A DNA stretch of 64,000 nucleotides, taken from positions 211,001-275,000 of the forward strand of contig JAAOOA010000590.1 in the NCBI GenBank assembly GCA_012861695.1. The letters are read 5' to 3'. A program made the translations under genes and the position numbers. A model generated the notes under the pieces. The model did no database searches. It had not been told where the DNA came from and was given only the letters and a program-made list of their open reading frames with translations. Positions 22,514 to 32,840 of the stretch are shown here, one piece after another. The DNA comes from Trematomus loennbergii. Taxonomy: Eukaryota; Chordata; Actinopteri; Perciformes; Nototheniidae. Position 1 is the stretch's first letter, and every line of letters starts with the position of its first letter.

Positions 22514-23385
22514 TGTTGGAGCAGATAGCCACCCCCTCTGCTACGCGCCGTTCGTTGGATGAGGCTGATCTCTATTAAATAAGAAAGGAATTGAAAACAC
22601 CGGAATCAAAAGTTATAACAATTATCTGAGTTTACTTCTGGTAGGAAACCAAACACATATACAAGTTATACAGAGTACTCGAGTACTCCGGGCTTCAGGC
22701 TTGTGATGCGATGCGGACAAAGGTGTCGGGACCGGCCACTCAGCAAACCAGAAGCATTTTTACATACAAAAACATCAGTATTCATATCTATTTTTGGGGC
22801 GGAGATGGGTCGACTCTTCCTTCCCATTTTCCTCCCAAGCGAATCAGAGAGTCCGTGAGGAGGAGCTGTGTAAGCTGATCACCTCCCCCAAGTGTCCTGA
22901 CTGGCTGGATTCACTTCTGGTCGGGTTCAATAGTTCTTCACCAGAACTTGAAATTCCAAGTTCCATAAGGTCAAAAGTCAATCTTTATCTCTGCCTCGAT
23001 CTTAACTCCATCCCCTTCCCTTGGGAGTTTTTCACATAAAGTATCCCTTTGCAGACATTTAAACTTTCTGCACCTATTTAATGAGGTCTTTAACGACTTA
23101 AAAAACAACATCTGTTCTTAGGGGTGATAAGGAGCGGTGTAATGTTGTCTTTAACGACCTTAATGACGACATCTGCTTTTAGGGGTGAAACAGGCAAGGT
23201 GTGTGTATGACACAGAATCTCTGGGTCAGTGAGTTGTAAGTGAGAATAACATTCCTATTCTAAGTGATTATCAAAACCCGTTGTGATTACCTAAAACAGT
23301 TCAAACAATACATGTTCACTAAAATACAATTCAAAATAATACATGTTTACTTCAATACAGTGTAGAATCATATCTTTTTACTTCA
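22514..23385 (-). repeat. 5' LTR of the endogenous retrovirus
   Basis: 872 bp partner of 18764-19626. It is the 5' LTR for the minus-strand orientation, with the primer-binding-site-like sequence at about 22496-22511. Confidence 0.92.
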
Positions 23386-23423
23386 TCGTCCAACAAAATT
23401 AATTATCGTGACAGGCCTAATAG

Positions 23424-23680
23424 CACGGTCACATGACTTCACGTCACCACCGCTAAGCTAAAGGTGGCTAATGTTGGGCTATAAAGGAACTACAGCACGG
23501 TCACATGACTTCACGTCACCACCGCTAAGCTAAAGGTGGCTAATGTTGGGCTATAAAGGAACTACAGCACGGTCACATGACTTCACGTCACCACCGCTAA
23601 GCTAAAGGTGGCTAATGTTGGGCTATAAAGGAACTTCAGCACGGTCACATGACTTCACGTCACCACCGCTAAGCTAAAGC
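23424..23680 (+). repeat. 72-bp minisatellite, continuation (about 3.5 copies)
   Basis: Same unit as 17697-18478. The units between are displaced by 285 bp of other sequence plus the retrovirus. Confidence 0.92.
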
Positions 23681-23689
23681 GACAGGGTA

Positions 23690-24483
23690 TCACAAACACA
23701 GATATCACAACACGTAGCTTTACGGAGCATTCACGGGACATATACCTTAGCTGTTGTTCTGATCAAAAGTTGTGTTCAATGGCATTAAAACGATAAAAAC
23801 GCTGCTGAAGGTTAATCCAATGTGTCTGTGTCACTTTGAAAAAATTACTGATAATCCATAATTCAATTTTTATGTCAAAAACTGAGTTTTCATATTAGCT
23901 GCTAATGATAGCTACCAGAGTGTATTTCAGCTTCCTGTTTTGGGCATTCTGGCTGCGCAGCACTCATTCACCAATGGGTAATGTTTAGATGGATTTTAGG
24001 AACTTCCCCTTGATTCTATTGGCTCTAACGGTTAAAAAAGGTGTCAACCATCAAAATCGAACGAGGGGGCCAGAGATATGGAAAATGCACCCAAATGACC
24101 CCAGAAGTGTTTTTTTTTTCTAAACCTCTCTAAAAAGGTCAAATGTCACTTGTTTTGCATCAATCTTGATACAGGGTACTTATTATATGTTTGGATTCCT
24201 AAAGCTTTTAGTCATTCAAGGGTAGTTTTCACTATAAGTAATGGTTTTATTTTTGGACGGACACTATAATTTACATTTTTTTACTATGTTCAATCTGAAT
24301 TTACTTTAAAATAAAAAAATCTATATTGATTCTGACTTTTCTACATCCAACTCACAGGTTTATCATTACTTTGAGAAAAAAGATTATTAATTTAACCCTT
24401 TTAGAAGGGAAGATATGGTCATTTGTTCTGGGAATGTCATTTTCGAGCCTGAAACCTGAAAAACAGGCTCAGGGCTCAACAGG
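23690..24483 (+). mobile_element. TTAA-flanked element, left-truncated copy
   Basis: Matches 11640-11900 in its left half and 655-851 in its right half. It ends GGCTCAACAGG at 24483 with TTAA at 24484-24487. The left terminus is absent; the copy begins against the 72-bp minisatellite. Confidence 0.65.
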
Positions 24484-24571
24484 TTAATACAGGTGTCATC
24501 ACTGCTACTGATTTCGATAGAGCAGGTCACAAATAGCAAGAAATGACAAAGTGAAGTAAGACCATGTTTAC

Positions 24572-24670
24572 CTGTAAGAGGAGGTGCTGGGCCTGTAAGA
24601 GTTGCTCATCATGTTCTCTGAGGTGCATCAAAAGAAGCAATGCTGCTGCCTTCTTTTTCCTGGTCATCAT
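24572..24670 (-). pseudogene. possible first exon of a transposon ORF
   Basis: On the minus strand, two Met codons at 24665-24670 start a 33-codon frame beginning MMTRKKKAAALLLLM and ending in a Gln-Leu-rich helix. It is followed by GTAAAC, a donor-like sequence. A basic-then-leucine-rich start of this kind resembles the first exon of Harbinger-type proteins, but it is too short to be sure and no downstream exon was identified. Confidence 0.25.
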
Positions 24671-24839
24671 CAAAGTGTGCCATTCTGCAGGAACTGAATT
24701 GTGATGAATTGTGATTGAAGCTTTGGGAGTTACACACGCCTCTGCTCTGTAGAGTTGCTCAGGACTGACTGAGGAAGATGCTCTGAGGCTGGCCTTTTAT
24801 ATGTCCACGTTACCATGACACATGGGAAACGCTTGAGCT

Positions 24840-25350
24840 ACTCAAATTGGCTGTCTTCGCCGACACCGTGGTCCCATCTCGATGTCATCGTACTATAATA
24901 CGATGGCTACACGACGGCATTGCGAGGGCTTCACGTAGTCGTGTTGCCTTCCTAAGACAATCGGGCAGCTTCTTGTTTCCTTCGTATTGTCTTCGTGAGG
25001 TGAAAAATGCCCGATGGCACCGATGATCACACGAAGTAGAGACGAAGATGACACGATTTGACAAGATGCCCTCACGAGTGCCTTACGAAGGGCAAAATGG
25101 ACCACGAATTCAACACGGAAATGAACCTTCGTAAGGTCTTTCGGCAATTCTTTGGCATGCCAAAGATTTTTCCACCGCTCACGAAGTTGCTGCCGGAGCC
25201 TGAGAAACTCCACCGGCGGTCATACGATGGCTTAAGATGCCCTCACGAACGGCCCGATGTTGTTACGATCAGAGCCCAATTTGAACATTTCCTTTATCGT
25301 GTGTCCATCTGGTGTCAATTTCGGGACAGCGTGACGCGGGCTTAAAGAAG
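24840..25350. repeat. CpG-rich segment with repeated CTTCGT/ACGAAG words
   Basis: About 500 bases unusually rich in CG for this AT-rich intron, with ACGAAG, CTTCGT and TCACGA words on both strands and the longer block AGATGCCCTCACGA repeated (25063 and 25239). I do not recognise the element. Overlapping ORFs of 95-106 codons on opposite strands show no known motif. Confidence 0.45.
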
Positions 25351-25454
25351 AGGGACCAATGAAAACGTTGTCATGTTGCCGTTGTTCAGCATGGAAACAT
25401 TCATTAGCTAACAATGACATTATTGTTCTATTAATATAAAGGGAGGTCAGGTAC

Positions 25455-25690
25455 TCTTTAAAACAGCTGCTAGTTATGGGTACTTTTTACTGAAGTACAT
25501 TTCAAAGCCCTCTTTACTTTACTTGAGTAAAGAAGTTTAGTCAGTACTTCTACTTTCACCAGAGTATTTTAAACACGAGTATCTGTACTTCTACTTGAGT
25601 AAAGATGTGTACTTCTACTGAGTAAAGTGTGTACTTCTACTGAGTAAAGGATGTGTACTTCTACTGAGTAAAGGATGTGTGTACTTGTGC
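25455..25690 (+). repeat. GTACTTCTACTGAGTAAAG repeat
   Basis: A common fish repeat motif of alternating TACTT and AAGTA words, with three or four tandem 25-28 bp units at 25600-25680. It ends about 40 bases before exon D. Confidence 0.75.
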
Positions 25691-25730
25691 CCTCTCTGTG
25701 TATCATGTATTGTTGTTGTTGTTGTTGCAG

Positions 25731-25889
25731 GAGTTCTCGTTCCGCTCGGTGTGGTTCAGCAGCCGGCAGCACTGTGCCTTCAGTCTGCAGAGATTCTCCC
25801 CCAACACCTCGCAGCTCTCCTGCAAGATCAGCGTGCGACAGGTCAAAGGTCACGAGCAGATCCTGCAGGTCTACACCGCCGTGACCCAG
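25731..25889 (+). CDS. unc5d: unc5d-like exon D: end of UPA domain
   Basis: Acceptor GTTGCAG ends at 25730 and donor GTGAGA starts at 25890. Exactly 53 codons, phase 0 at both ends. The peptide runs EFSFRSVWFSS, HCAFSLQRFSPNTSQLSC, KISVRQVKGHEQILQVYTA to VTQ. The CAFSL.R..P.T.QLSCKI..RQ.KGHEQILQV pattern is closest to UNC5D, since the other UNC5 paralogues do not keep the KGHEQILQV run as I recall them. It completes UPA and leads into the linker before the death domain. The short TTG repeat before the acceptor forms its pyrimidine-rich tract. Confidence 0.93.
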
Positions 25890-26229
25890 GTGAGAGGTTT
25901 CAATAAACCTTTATTTAACCTTCCTGCAGAGACAGCTCTACTGAGTCTGCAGTCTTACAGTGTATCACAGTGAACATCAGAACATCTCAGAATCTCGTTC
26001 ACCTTGATTTCACCTGAGACACTTCTTCACAAAGTGTCCGTCCTACCTCGCGCTCACAAACCCTTTTGTTTGACCTCCTGATGTCGCTGTGAGACGCAGA
26101 TGAAATATTATTTGCAATCATTTTTTTTATGGGTTGTTTTAATCCTGGCTTCGTGATTAGTTGGGTTCGACAGGAGGAAATAAAATGTTTATGGAGCTGT
26201 GAGTGGAATTCAGATCATCCTTAAAATCT

Positions 26230-26230
<1 letters not shown>

Positions 26231-26314
<84 letters not shown>
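26231..26314. repeat. (CA)n microsatellite
   Basis: Pure CA repeat of 84 bases, opposed by the (TG)n tract at 26339-26436. Confidence 0.95.
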
Positions 26315-26320
<6 letters not shown>

Positions 26321-26338
26321 CTGTCTGTTTACTGTATT

Positions 26339-26382
26339 GTGTGTGTGTGTGTGTGGTGTGTGTGTGTGTGTGTGTGTGTGTG

Positions 26383-26436
<54 letters not shown>
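26339..26436. repeat. (TG)n microsatellite
   Basis: 98 bases of GT repeat with two single-base phase breaks. It lies 24 bases after a CA array of similar length, so the two tracts are mutually complementary on one strand. Confidence 0.95.
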
Positions 26437-26439
<3 letters not shown>

Positions 26440-26714
26440 ATTGTGGTTCTCAGTATATTGGATCAATATTCAGATAAAGCACCAGCACAGCAGTTTGCTT
26501 TTACACCAACACGAGTCGATACGTTTCTTTCACAGCATACATTTTAACCGATTTTCCAGTAGACTTGGCAGAGAGAAATGTAAATGTATTCGGGTTTCTG
26601 TTATTTAAACTTCAGGAGGTGTTTCACTGAGAAAAGGCAGTAATTCTCCAGACTGGTGCCGTTAAAAGAAGAGGACGCAAACGATGGAAAACTAACTCTG
26701 AATTTCTCTTTCAC

Positions 26715-27115
26715 TTTCATCCAATTTGACATTTGAGACCAAACTCAATTAACCTGTCAGTGTGCCGGTACCTACCTACCTTCCTTCCTTCCTTCCTACC
26801 TACCTACCTACCCTCCCACCTACCTACCTACCTACCTCCCTACCTACCTACCTACCTACCTACCTACCTACCTACCTAGCTACCTACCCACCTACCCACC
26901 TACCTACCTAGCTACCTACCTACCCACCTACCTACCTACCTACCTACCTACCCACCCACCTACCGACCGACCGACCGACCGACCGACCGACCTACCTACC
27001 TACCTACCTACCTACCTACCTACCTACCTACCTACCTACCTACCCACCTACCTACCACTACCTACCTACCTACCCACCTACCCACCTACCCACCTACCTA
27101 CCTACCTACTACTAT
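26715..27115 (+). repeat. (CCTA)n array with duplicated left flank
   Basis: Bases 26715-26768 (CATCCAATTTGACATTTGAG and following) are repeated at 29620-29670. Next comes CCTA/CCTT with a CCGA patch near 26962-26990. It ends just before exon E. Confidence 0.93.
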
Positions 27116-27205
27116 AACTAAACACAGATCAGCGTCAGTAACTGGTGTCTGACCCCCTGCTGTGTCCCTGCAGACGGAGAAGGAAACCCCCCCTCCCCCC
27201 TGCAG

Positions 27206-27327
27206 ACGGACTCTCTCTCGGGCCCCAGGGCCTTCAGCATCCCCCCCTCCATCCAACAGAGGATCTGCAACACCTTCGACATGGCCGAGGACTGGAGGCT
27301 GCTCGCTGAGAAGCTGCAGCTCCAGAG
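27206..27327 (+). CDS. unc5d: unc5d-like exon E: death domain start
   Basis: The donor GTCAGT starts at 27328. Two acceptors precede it, each reading CTGCAG before ACGGA: one ending at 27173 and one at 27205. Only the second keeps frame from exon D (VTQ then TDSLSGPRAFSIPPSIQQ, RICNTFDMAEDWRLL, AEKLQLQ). The first would give TEKET, which resembles the family's SERET, but then loses frame in a C-rich run at 27186-27200. A one-base deletion there is therefore an alternative explanation. The segment RICNTFD...DWRLLAEKL is the first half of the death domain, the module that signals apoptosis when netrin is absent. It ends with two bases of a split Arg codon. RICNTFD is closest to UNC5D. Confidence 0.85.
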
Positions 27328-27344
27328 GTCAGTAACACTATGTG

Positions 27345-27909
27345 TGTGTGGGAGCGTGCACGGTGTGTGTGTGTCCTCTGGGAGCGTGCACGGTGTGTGT
27401 GTGTCCTCTGGGAGCGTGCACGGTGTGTGTGTGTCCTCTGGGAGCGTGCACGGTGTGTGTCCTCTGTGAGCGTGCACGGTGTGTGTGTGTCCTCTGTGAG
27501 CGTGCACGGTGTGTGTGTGTCCTCTGTGAGCGTGCACGGTGTGTGTGTCCTATGGGAGCGTGCACGGTGTGTGTGTCCTCTGGGAGCGTGCACTATGTGT
27601 GTGTGTGTGTGTGTGTGTCCTCTGGGAGCGTGTACGGTGTGTGTGTGTGTGTGTTTGTGTATGTGTGTGTGTGAGTGTGTGTGTGTATGTGTGTGTGTGT
27701 GTTTGTGTGTGAGTGTGTGTGTCCTCTGGGAACGTGCACGGTGTGTGTGTCCTCTGGGAACGTGCACGGTGTGTGTGTGTGTCCTCTGGGAACGTGCACG
27801 TGTGTGTGTGTCTGTGTGTCCTCTGGGAGCGTGCACGGTGTGTGTGTCCTCTGGGAGTGTGCACGGTGCGTGCGTGTGTCCTCTGGGAGCGTGCACGGTG
27901 TGTGTGTGT

Positions 27910-27965
<56 letters not shown>

Positions 27966-27968
27966 TCT
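27345..27968 (+). repeat. 30-bp GT-rich minisatellite
   Basis: TCCTCTGGGAGCGTGCACGG is separated by GTGTGTGTGT runs, about 17 copies, merging into pure (GT)n at 27900-27962. It begins within 20 bases of the exon E donor. Long ORFs on both strands are artefacts. Confidence 0.93.
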
Positions 27969-29619
27969 GGGAGCTTGTTATCATTATTAGAATCAGATTT
28001 TAATTTTTTTTATATAAAATAGTAAAAAACATTTTTGCTGAAAAATGATTTAAAAGAAAATAATACAAAATATTTATTTTAAAATAGTAAACATTTCAAA
28101 TGTAAAGATATAAAAGATCAAATGAATAATAACATGTATATACACAGGGAAATTAAAATGTCCAATAAAAGATAACAAATGTAAACAAATAATACAAATA
28201 TTTAAATAAACATGAGAAGGTTCATTAAAAAAAGTGCAATCCCAAAATAAATTGAATTCATTTTCCCAATCGCTGAGTTGTGTGTCACTATCTGTTGTTG
28301 TTGTTGTTGTTTATATATTGTATGTATACTGTGTTCATGTAAAATGCTGACAATAATCTAATTTAAAAATACTTACATATTTGACTCAAGTTCTATTCTC
28401 AATTACTACCTCCATGTGGCTTCCTGTTCCTCGCAGAGAAACACTGCCCCCTGCTGGACGCTCTGCTCTGCTGCATGCTTCATAAATACACACAGATATC
28501 ACACACAGATATCACACACAGACAGTGGCGTTTTTTATATGTACAAAAGTGGTGGGGCACAAAAAACGTAGATGTTTATATATAAGCTTCTGCTGTGACG
28601 TGCAGTGAGGTTCATGGCTGCTGAGGCACTGGCACTGACTCTTCAGGTTTACAAATATTATATTTGACCTAAACCAAAATATAATATTATTATCAAAAGC
28701 TTTTTTTGTCTGATGCTTCGATTAATTTTAAACAGACAGTTCAACAAAAGGATACCCAAAAAATGTAATTTTATCATTTAAATATTGAATTGTTCTCTCT
28801 TAGTAAGATCCCATTTTCAATAAAATTGGCGGTCTTACCTTGACTTGAAGATGAAGTCCATGTGCCTATCCTTCTGGACAAACATTTCTATTACTTTTTT
28901 GTAAAAGTCCTCCTTATGTTCTTGTAGTTTCAAAAGTCTATCATAAATCTAATCGATAGATTTATGATAACAAAATTATAAAAGTAGGGTAGACATGTGG
29001 ATGTTATCCGGCTGAACAAAACGTGCATTTATCTAACAGGTATTTCCCACAGATCTTATTTCGCTATTTTCTAAAATCCTATGGAGAAATCTCATTGCTT
29101 TTTTGTCGAGGGAAGCCATGCGCAGCTTACTTCCTGGTTTTAGGACGCGTCACTGCAGCTCTCTCGTCTCCTCTTCACACACCACACTTTTCGCGGCACA
29201 CGTACTTACAGCCCTGAATGATGTGAGATGACGTATGGTGGGGATGGCAGCTCAGTGCCCCTATGGTCATTATTTTGTTGCCACATACATTAAATAGGAA
29301 AATACTCTGAGCATGCGCAGTGTAGTTTTTACAGTCACCGTTCACTTCACAGTGAGAGGGAGGGGCATGATCAGGTTTTGTCCCACATGGCTCTAAGCAG
29401 CTCAATAGGCACACACTGTGACTGTAGACACACTAATTAGAAGAACACAGACTAAAACAGCAATGTGCAGACGAATCAGATGATTAAACATGACCTTAAA
29501 ATATATTTTATATATATATTTTTTTTTTGTGCATTTTTTGTAATCATTATTTGTAATACTTTCTGCTGACACTAGGTGGGGCTGTGCCCCACCTGCCCCT
29601 AATGACCAGTCATTTCATT
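27969..29619. other. intron, no gene seen
   Basis: AT-rich. A 13-bp perfect inverted repeat with 5-base loop lies at 28939-28969. CAGTGGCGTTTTTT at 28524 looks like a hAT left end, but no matching right end or target duplication was found by 29619. Confidence 0.4.
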
Positions 29620-30992
29620 TCATCCAATTTGACATTTGAGACCAAACTCAATTAACCTGTCAGTGTGCCGGTACCTACCTTCCTTCCTTCCTACCTTCCT
29701 TCCTTCCTTCCTTCCTTCCTTCCTTCCTTCCTTCCTTCCTTCCTTCCTTCCTTCCTTCCTTCCTTCCTTCCTTCCTTCCTTCCTTCCTTCCTTCCTACCT
29801 TCCTTCCTTCCTTCCTTCCTTCCTTCCTTCCTTCCTTCCTTCCTTCCTACCTTCCTTCCTTCCTTCCTTCCTTCCTTCCTTCCTTCCTTCCTTCCTACCT
29901 ACCTACCAACCTACCTTCCTACCTACCTACCTACCTACCTACCTTCCTACCCTACCTACCTTCCTTCCTTCCTACCTACCTACCTACCTACCTACCTACC
30001 TACCTACCTTCCTACCTACCTACCTACCTACCTACCTACCTTCCTTCCTACCTACCTACCTACCTACCTACCTACCTACCTACCTACCTACCTACCTACC
30101 TACCTACCTTCCTTCCTACCTACCTACCTACCTACCTACCTACCTACCTACCTTCCTACCTACCTACCTACCTTCCTACCTACCTACCTTCCTTCCTACC
30201 TACCTACCTATACCCACCCTCCTTCCTACCTACCTACCTACCTACCTACCTACCTTCCTTCCTACCTTCCTACCTACCTTCCTTCCTACCTACCTACCTA
30301 CCCACCTACCTACCTTCCTTCCTACCTACCTTCCTTCCTATCTACCTACCTACCTACCTACCTACTTCCTTCCTATCTACCTACCTACATTCCTTCCTAC
30401 CTACCTACCTTCCTACCTACCTACCTACCTACCCACCCACCCACCCACCTACCTACCTACCTTCCTTCCTTCCTACCTACCTACCTACCTACCTACCTTC
30501 CCTTCCTTCCTTCCTACCTTCCTTCCTTCCTTCCTTCCTACCTTCCTTCCTTCCTTCCTACCTACCTACCAACCTACCTTCCTACCTACCTACCTACCTA
30601 CCTACCTTCCTTCCTACCTACCTACCTACCTACCAACCTACCTACCTACCTTCCTACCTACCTACACCTACCTACCTACCTACCTACCTACCTACCTTCC
30701 TACCTACCTACCTACCTACCTACCTTCCTACCTACCTACCTACCTACCTACCTTCCTACCTACCTACCTACCTACCTACCTACCTTCCTACCTACCTACC
30801 TACCTACCTACCTTCCTACCTACCTACCTACCTACCTACCTACCTACCTACCTACCTACCTACCTACCTACCTACCTTCCTACCTACCTACCTACCTACC
30901 TACCTTCCTACCTACCTACCTACCTACCTACCTTCCTACCTACCTACCTACCTTCCTTCCTACCTACCTACCTACCTACCTACCTACCCATC
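29620..30992 (+). repeat. 1.3 kb (CCTT)n/(CCTA)n array
   Basis: After a flank duplicated from 26715-26768, CCTT units (to about 29890) give way to interspersed CCTA and CCTT units up to 30992. The 483- and 547-codon Leu-Pro-Thr/Ser ORFs are repeat artefacts. Confidence 0.95.
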
Positions 30993-31018
30993 TAACTTCC
31001 TGTCTCGCTCCCCGTCAG

Positions 31019-31086
31019 GAACCTGGGCTTCTTCTCTCAACAGAGCAGTCCCTCAGCTTTTTGTTTTTGTTTTTCTTGCATTTGAT
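31019..31086 (+). pseudogene. partial duplicate of the last unc5d exon with its own acceptor
   Basis: The block AACTTCCTGTCTCGC...GTCAG (30994-31018) and the next 35-40 bases (GAACCTGGGCTTCTTCTC and on) are a diverged copy of 31114-31180. If spliced from exon E it would read [13 protein letters not shown], then a Phe/Cys-rich tail, and stop at 31084-31086. That would remove most of the death domain. It could act as a decoy acceptor or be a silent relic. Confidence 0.75.
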
Positions 31087-31138
31087 AAAATACAGTACCA
31101 TTTATTTATGTTCTAACTTCCTGTCTCGCCCCCGTCAG

Positions 31139-31319
31139 GAACCTGGGCTTCTTTTCTCAGCACTCGAGTCCCTCTGCGGTGATCCTCAGTCTGTGGGAGG
31201 CTCGGCACCAGGACTCCGCCCACCTCTCCTCGCTGGCAGCGGCTCTGGAGGAGATCGGACAGATCCACAGAACCTCTGAGGGGGGGGGGGGAGTGTGTGA
31301 GGACAGACTGACACACTGA
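31139..31319 (+). CDS. unc5d: unc5d-like exon F: death domain end and stop
   Basis: Acceptor CCCGTCAG ends at 31138. The first base completes the split Arg codon of exon E. The peptide reads [40 protein letters not shown] and [19 protein letters not shown], then TGA at 31317-31319. [15 protein letters not shown]...L.SLA.ALEEIG matches the UNC5D death domain better than UNC5A, B or C, which read differently at SPSAV and EARHQ. The UNC5D C-terminal tail after EEIG is otherwise not conserved here. An 11-G run at 31281-31291 lies in the tail, so the last dozen residues depend on its exact length. Confidence 0.9.
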
Positions 31320-31330
31320 CGCTTATATCT

Positions 31331-31407
31331 GCACACACCACACACACACACACACCAACACACACACACACAACACACACACACACACACACACACACCA
31401 CACACAG
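31331..31407. repeat. (CA)n microsatellite in the 3' UTR region
   Basis: Interrupted CA repeat 12 bases after the stop codon. Two further interrupted CA tracts occur at 31757-31840 and 32126-32312. Confidence 0.93.
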
Positions 31408-31755
31408 CCGGGGATGGACACACACTGCGACCCGATCGGACGGACAGAAGAGTCTTTAGTAGTCATCTGACTTTCCACTTCATTCCTAATGTTTCATCTC
31501 ACTTTCTTTTCTGGATTTGTGTTCGAAGAGATGGGAATGATGTTCTTGTTTGGAAGAAGAAGATGGACCTTTATTCAGTTCCCCACTCTGTTTTTTGTAC
31601 ACATGCACATGCTTCTAATATAGGTACATACAAATACACACAGTTATGTTTGTAGTGCACACTGCAGATACAAATACACACATATTTATTCACAACTTCA
31701 AGGTCATTTAGAGTTGCTTTAAGAAACCAGCTCTCTGAGTTTCAGCTCAATTTGC

Positions 31756-31756
<1 letters not shown>

Positions 31757-31823
<67 letters not shown>

Positions 31824-32220
31824 ACACACACACACACACTGCGACCGAGCCTGATGCACAGAGGTTTATATTACAACAGCTAACTGAGTGTTGGGTGATA
31901 GTTTATACATAAAATACTTTAAAATAAAGCCCCTGATCTTGAAAGCCAGTTTTAATGTGAAATAAAGATGTTTGTGTGAAAATGAGATTTCCACATGTGG
32001 TGTTCCAGTTTCTTCACTGATAGCTAGAGAGGGAGGGAACTGTGAAGCATCACTTCCTGGCTTTGCTGTCTCTTATCTCTCATGTCCAACGTTAACACGC
32101 CTCACACAGACCTCATATCAGACCCTCACACACACACACACACCACACACACACACACGCACACACGCACACACACACACACTCACACACCACACACACA
32201 CACACACACACACCACACAC

Positions 32221-32257
<37 letters not shown>

Positions 32258-32312
32258 CACACACACCCACACACCACACACACACACACCACACCACACA
32301 CACACACACACA
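31757..32312. repeat. two interrupted (CA)n tracts
   Basis: CA repeats at 31757-31840 and 32126-32312, the second broken by ACCACAC and ACGCAC variants. The sequence between is the putative 3' UTR with AATAAA signals. Confidence 0.9.
31923..31966 (+). terminator. two poly(A) signals, likely 3' end of unc5d-like mRNA
   Basis: AATAAA occurs at 31923-31928 and 31961-31966, the latter followed by a GT-rich TGTTTGTGTG. Cleavage near 31985 would give a 3' UTR of about 650 bases. Another AATAAA at 34218-34223 would extend it to about 34.24 kb and include the transposon at 32841-33463. Confidence 0.5.
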
Positions 32313-32840
32313 TATTTATCTGCATCATCTCCACAGAACGCTAAAGGTCGGCCAACGTGGCTTTTCAACGCCTGATTCTTTTGCATCTGATCAAATACAG
32401 AAGCATCTGTTATTGTCTGCAGTGTCTCTGTTTGCCATGCACTTATCTGAAACAAACACACCAGATACATGTCTACAGGTAATCACAAATACAAACTCAG
32501 CACAGTTGAAGTGCACCTGGCAGCATGTATCAGCAGGAGGGTAATGAGAGGTAATGAAAGTGAACTGACAATTAAACTGAAATATTCCATGTCCAGTGGC
32601 TCTTCCTGGCTTTACTTAGAACAAACACTTTCATACATGTATACTTTGCCTTGTGAGCGAAGGCACAGCATTTCCCAAATTGGCATCAATCTGTCCACAA
32701 CTCAAATTATATTCATATTGGTTATTGTTTTAGCTGCTAAAAATGTGTTTTATTGACATTAAAGCAGGAGGACGAACACAGATTTGTTGGTGTTTTTTAA
32801 GCATGTGACAAATACAGCAGATGGAACCCATTTATTTTAA

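Larger units (their letters stand above)
18764..23385 (-). mobile_element. endogenous retrovirus, internally deleted
   Basis: Two near-identical LTRs (18764-19626 and 22514-23385) flank about 2.9 kb in minus orientation. On the minus strand the LTR begins TG and ends CA. A 4-bp TCGT target duplication is seen at 18760-18763 and 23386-23389. A primer-binding-site-like TGGTGACCCCGACGTG starts just inside the right (5') LTR, near 22511 reading leftward. A polypurine tract AAAAGAGGGA sits against the left (3') LTR. Only envelope remnants are recognisable; gag and pol are not. It is defective. Confidence 0.9.

Noticed and set aside
27234..28022. Long Cys-Val and His-Thr ORFs on both strands
   Set aside because: Artefacts of the 30-bp GT minisatellite.
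28524..29610. hAT element starting CAGTGGCGTTTTTT
   Set aside because: No inverted right terminus or 8-bp duplication could be found.
29636..31279. 547- and 483-codon Leu-Pro-Thr/Ser ORFs
   Set aside because: They are translations of (CCTT)n/(CCTA)n repeats; the apparent C-terminus is out-of-frame unc5d exon sequence.
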